Origin: JAGXIT01 sp964393815
GTDB taxonomy: Bacteria; Patescibacteriota; Saccharimonadia; Saccharimonadales; UBA4665
DNA: 14,091 nt
NCBI GenBank assembly: GCA_964393815.1
Contig: CAYMUP010000024.1
Coordinates: forward strand, 1-14,091
Reading direction: 5' to 3'
Part shown: positions 13,056-14,091 of the stretch, in pieces
Layout: each line of letters starts with the position of its first letter
Position numbering within the stretch: position 1 is the first letter of the stretch
Notes under the pieces: generated by a model
Database searches by the model: none
Seen by the model: the letters and a program-made list of their open reading frames with translations, nothing else
What the model was told of the DNA's origin: nothing
Made by a program: the position numbers and the translations under genes

Positions 13056-13282
13056 GGTTCAAAAACGTTTAACCTTCTTTGCCAAAACAGCAGGTTGCTC
13101 AGATGGACGAGCAGGCCAAGCGTGATTTTTCGTCGCGCAGTGATTTTGTGCGTAAAGCAGTTGTAAATCAACTGCGCGCCGAGCAGTCACTACAGACAGT
13201 TTTTGACCGGGCAAATGCACGTGGCAAACAGATGGGCATAACCTCGGAACAGCAGGTGTATGACCTCATTGCGGGCGAGTAG
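13053..13282 (+). pseudogene. Ribbon-helix-helix antitoxin gene, split by a one-base frameshift
   Basis: The downstream frame (from a TTG at 13079 to TAG at 13280-13282) encodes PKQQVAQMDEQA, then SSRSDFVRKAVVNQL, which are the two helices of a CopG/ParD-like antitoxin. The DNA-contacting beta strand lies in another frame, from the ATG at 13053 (MGSKTFNL). Joining the two at 13074-13078 would need one extra base and gives SKTFNLSLPKQQVAQMDEQA, a typical antitoxin start. As written, the strand and the helices cannot be made as one protein without a -1 slip, and no classical slippery heptamer is present. The 3' end overlaps the PIN toxin gene, as usual in such modules. Causes could be decay, a sequencing or assembly error, or genuine use of the TTG start to make a strand-less protein. 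Confidence 0.6.
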
Positions 13283-13637
13283 AGTCGTGATAGATAGCAA
13301 TGTTTGGGTGTCGGCTCTTGTGTATGGCGGTGCCCCGCGCCAGGTTTTTGAACGGATAGTTTCCGACGGTGCAGCAATAGTAGTAAGTGCGGAGCTACTA
13401 AGCGAAACTCGTCAAATTTTGACGCAAAAATTTCCCTGCTTTCTGGCAGATTTTGAAGCGCTCTTGGTAACGCTCCAGCAAAACCTCATGGTCGTGTTGC
13501 TCGGTTCTATAACCATCTCAGCGAGTCGAGACCCAGACGACAACAAAGTACTGGAAACAGCCACTCTCAGCCACGTGACTGAGACTATTTCTGGCGACAA
13601 AGACCTCCCGTACTCAAGGCATACGAAGCCATCATGA
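13260..13637 (+). CDS. PIN-domain toxin (VapC-like, PIN_3 type), frameshifted near its 3' end
   Basis: PIN toxins are metal-dependent RNases that cut RNA until neutralised by their antitoxin. Counting from the ATG at 13260, the acidic residues are in place: Asp12 (VVIDSNVWVSAL), Glu45 (VSAELLSE), the DPDDNK motif (91-96) and Asp113/Asp115 (SGDKDL). After Pro117 the frame changes to YSRHTKPS and stops at 13635-13637. One extra base near 13610 would give 19 more residues (VLKAYEAIMIQSPRDWLNH) to a stop at 13667-13669. That is the usual last strand and helix of the family (compare I-x-SPREFL). The open frame is therefore probably a broken version of a longer toxin. TTG at 13269 is an alternative start. 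It overlaps the antitoxin gene by 23 nt. An imperfect inverted repeat (GATTCAG/CTGAATC, 13636-13664) sits over the lost 3' end, without a U-run. Confidence 0.75.
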   Translation: MTSLRASRVVIDSNVWVSALVYGGAPRQVFERIVSDGAAIVVSAELLSETRQILTQKFPCFLADFEALLVTLQQNLMVVLLGSITISASRDPDDNKVLETATLSHVTETISGDKDLPYSRHTKPS

Positions 13638-13669
13638 TTCAGAGCCCCAGGGACTGGCTGAATCATTAG

Positions 13670-13782
13670 CTTTGCTAGCGACGCATCTTTCGTTTAGTCG
13701 TGGAGTGTCCTGCCATTGCCGCTGATAAATTGTCGGTTGAATAGCGATGTAAGTAAAACTACAAGATTGGGCAAATATATCC
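13670..13782. other. Gene-free stretch between the toxin and the rRNA promoter
   Basis: I see no coding region, tRNA or clear terminator here. It probably holds upstream promoter DNA for the rRNA operon. The small reading frame beginning at 13716 runs through the rRNA promoter and is not credible. Confidence 0.4.
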
Positions 13783-13811
13783 TTGACAGTCGGGGTTTTG
13801 ACCAGTACAAT
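13783..13811 (+). promoter_or_regulatory. Ribosomal RNA operon promoter
   Basis: TTGACA (13783-13788), a 17-bp spacer and TACAAT (13806-13811) form the closest match to consensus in the window together with the 3296-3367 pair. The start near 13818 gives a 16S leader of about 220 nt. Confidence 0.8.
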
Positions 13812-13888
13812 GGCTCCTTAGTGCTTCAGAGGCTTCTTAAAGTGTCCGCGAGTCCACCTTGCGACGTAAGAAAATCACCCCTGACACA

Positions 13889-13904
13889 GATCGTTAAAAA
13901 TTGA
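13889..13904 (+). promoter_or_regulatory. boxA-like antitermination element in the 16S leader
   Basis: GATCGTTAAAAATTGA matches 12 of 16 positions of the E. coli rrn boxA region (GCTCTTTAACAATTTA). It lies about 70 nt after the predicted transcription start. The match is by eye and the element may be fortuitous. Confidence 0.3.
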
Positions 13905-13921
13905 GTAGTGCAAATCAACGT

Positions 13922-13954
13922 CAGTTCATGTGTCTAGTGATAGACACTGAATTG
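13922..13954 (+). other. Long hairpin in the 16S leader
   Basis: A 14-bp stem with a single bulged T and one G:U pair is closed by a GTGA (GNRA) loop; the upper part GTGTCTA/TAGACAC is perfect. It follows the boxA-like element and could be a boxB-like or processing structure of the rrn leader. Confidence 0.55.
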
Positions 13955-14025
13955 TTTTAGAAATTTCGTATCAACATAGATAAGAAGTAAGTCAGATTCA
14001 ATCTGGCGCTAAGACAAATTCTCAT

Positions 14026-14041
14026 AGATGATTTTTCATCT

Positions 14042-14046
<5 letters not shown>
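14026..14046 (+). other. Terminator-like hairpin and U-run at the 16S 5' end
   Basis: AGATGA, a TTTT loop and TCATCT form a 6-bp stem (two G:C pairs), followed by TTTTT that runs into the first bases of mature 16S rRNA. It is weak, but it has the shape of an intrinsic terminator or of a processing signal. Confidence 0.4.

Positions 14047-14091
<45 letters not shown>

Noticed and set aside
12816..13166. Overlapping frames on both strands between the helix-turn-helix gene and the antitoxin
   Set aside because: Two plus-strand frames and one minus-strand frame are open, but they overlap each other and real genes and show no start signals. Only the part from 13053 that continues the antitoxin is meaningful. 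A relic of an older gene cannot be excluded.
13716..13904. 62-residue plus-strand frame
   Set aside because: It runs through the consensus rRNA promoter and into the 16S leader; no ribosome-binding site.

Overview
The window looks like chromosomal DNA of a small-genome bacterium of the Candidate Phyla Radiation (Patescibacteria), most probably Candidatus Saccharibacteria (TM7). This is inferred from the compact layout, the protein character and the 16S rRNA start; no database search was possible. TGA is used as a normal stop (at 12283-12285), and no long gene contains internal TGA, so the code appears standard.

Region by region. 1-195 (+) is the 3' end of an unrecognised gene, followed by a strong hairpin at 247-274 that can end transcription from both sides. 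295-3070 (-) holds a translation and DNA-uptake block transcribed as comM, infC, rpmI, rplT. infC has its own sigma70-type promoter and appears to start at a non-standard AUC codon, 28 codons upstream of the first ATG. 3071-3626 has no protein gene. It holds two back-to-back units, each with a near-consensus promoter (17 bp spacer), successive hairpins and an intrinsic terminator. They could encode two unannotated structured RNAs of about 170 and 195 nt, or act as leaders of the flanking genes.

3627-7151 (+) is a three-gene cluster: a small protein with four membrane segments, a small Pro-rich protein, and a 953-residue P-loop ATPase of the HerA/FtsK/VirD4-TraG type with a Pro/Gln/Ala-rich tail. 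It could be part of a membrane-associated DNA-pumping or type IV secretion/pilus apparatus. 7182-11819 (+) holds gyrB and gyrA behind one promoter; both have all the signature residues of DNA gyrase.

11865-13669 (+) looks accessory. It contains a two-gene operon (unknown protein plus a probable helix-turn-helix protein, with 4-nt ATGA overlap), then a toxin-antitoxin module (ribbon-helix-helix antitoxin and PIN-domain toxin). Both members of that module seem to carry a one-base frameshift. 13783-14091 (+) holds a consensus rRNA promoter, a leader of about 220 nt with hairpins and a boxA-like element, and the first 50 bases of 16S rRNA. The gyrB-gyrA-rrn order resembles the origin-proximal arrangement of B. 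subtilis, here interrupted by the accessory insert.

The most interesting parts are the divergent RNA pair at 3097-3591, the AUC start of infC, the frameshifted toxin-antitoxin pair with an operator overlapping its -10 box and start codon, and the unrecognised membrane/ATPase cluster.
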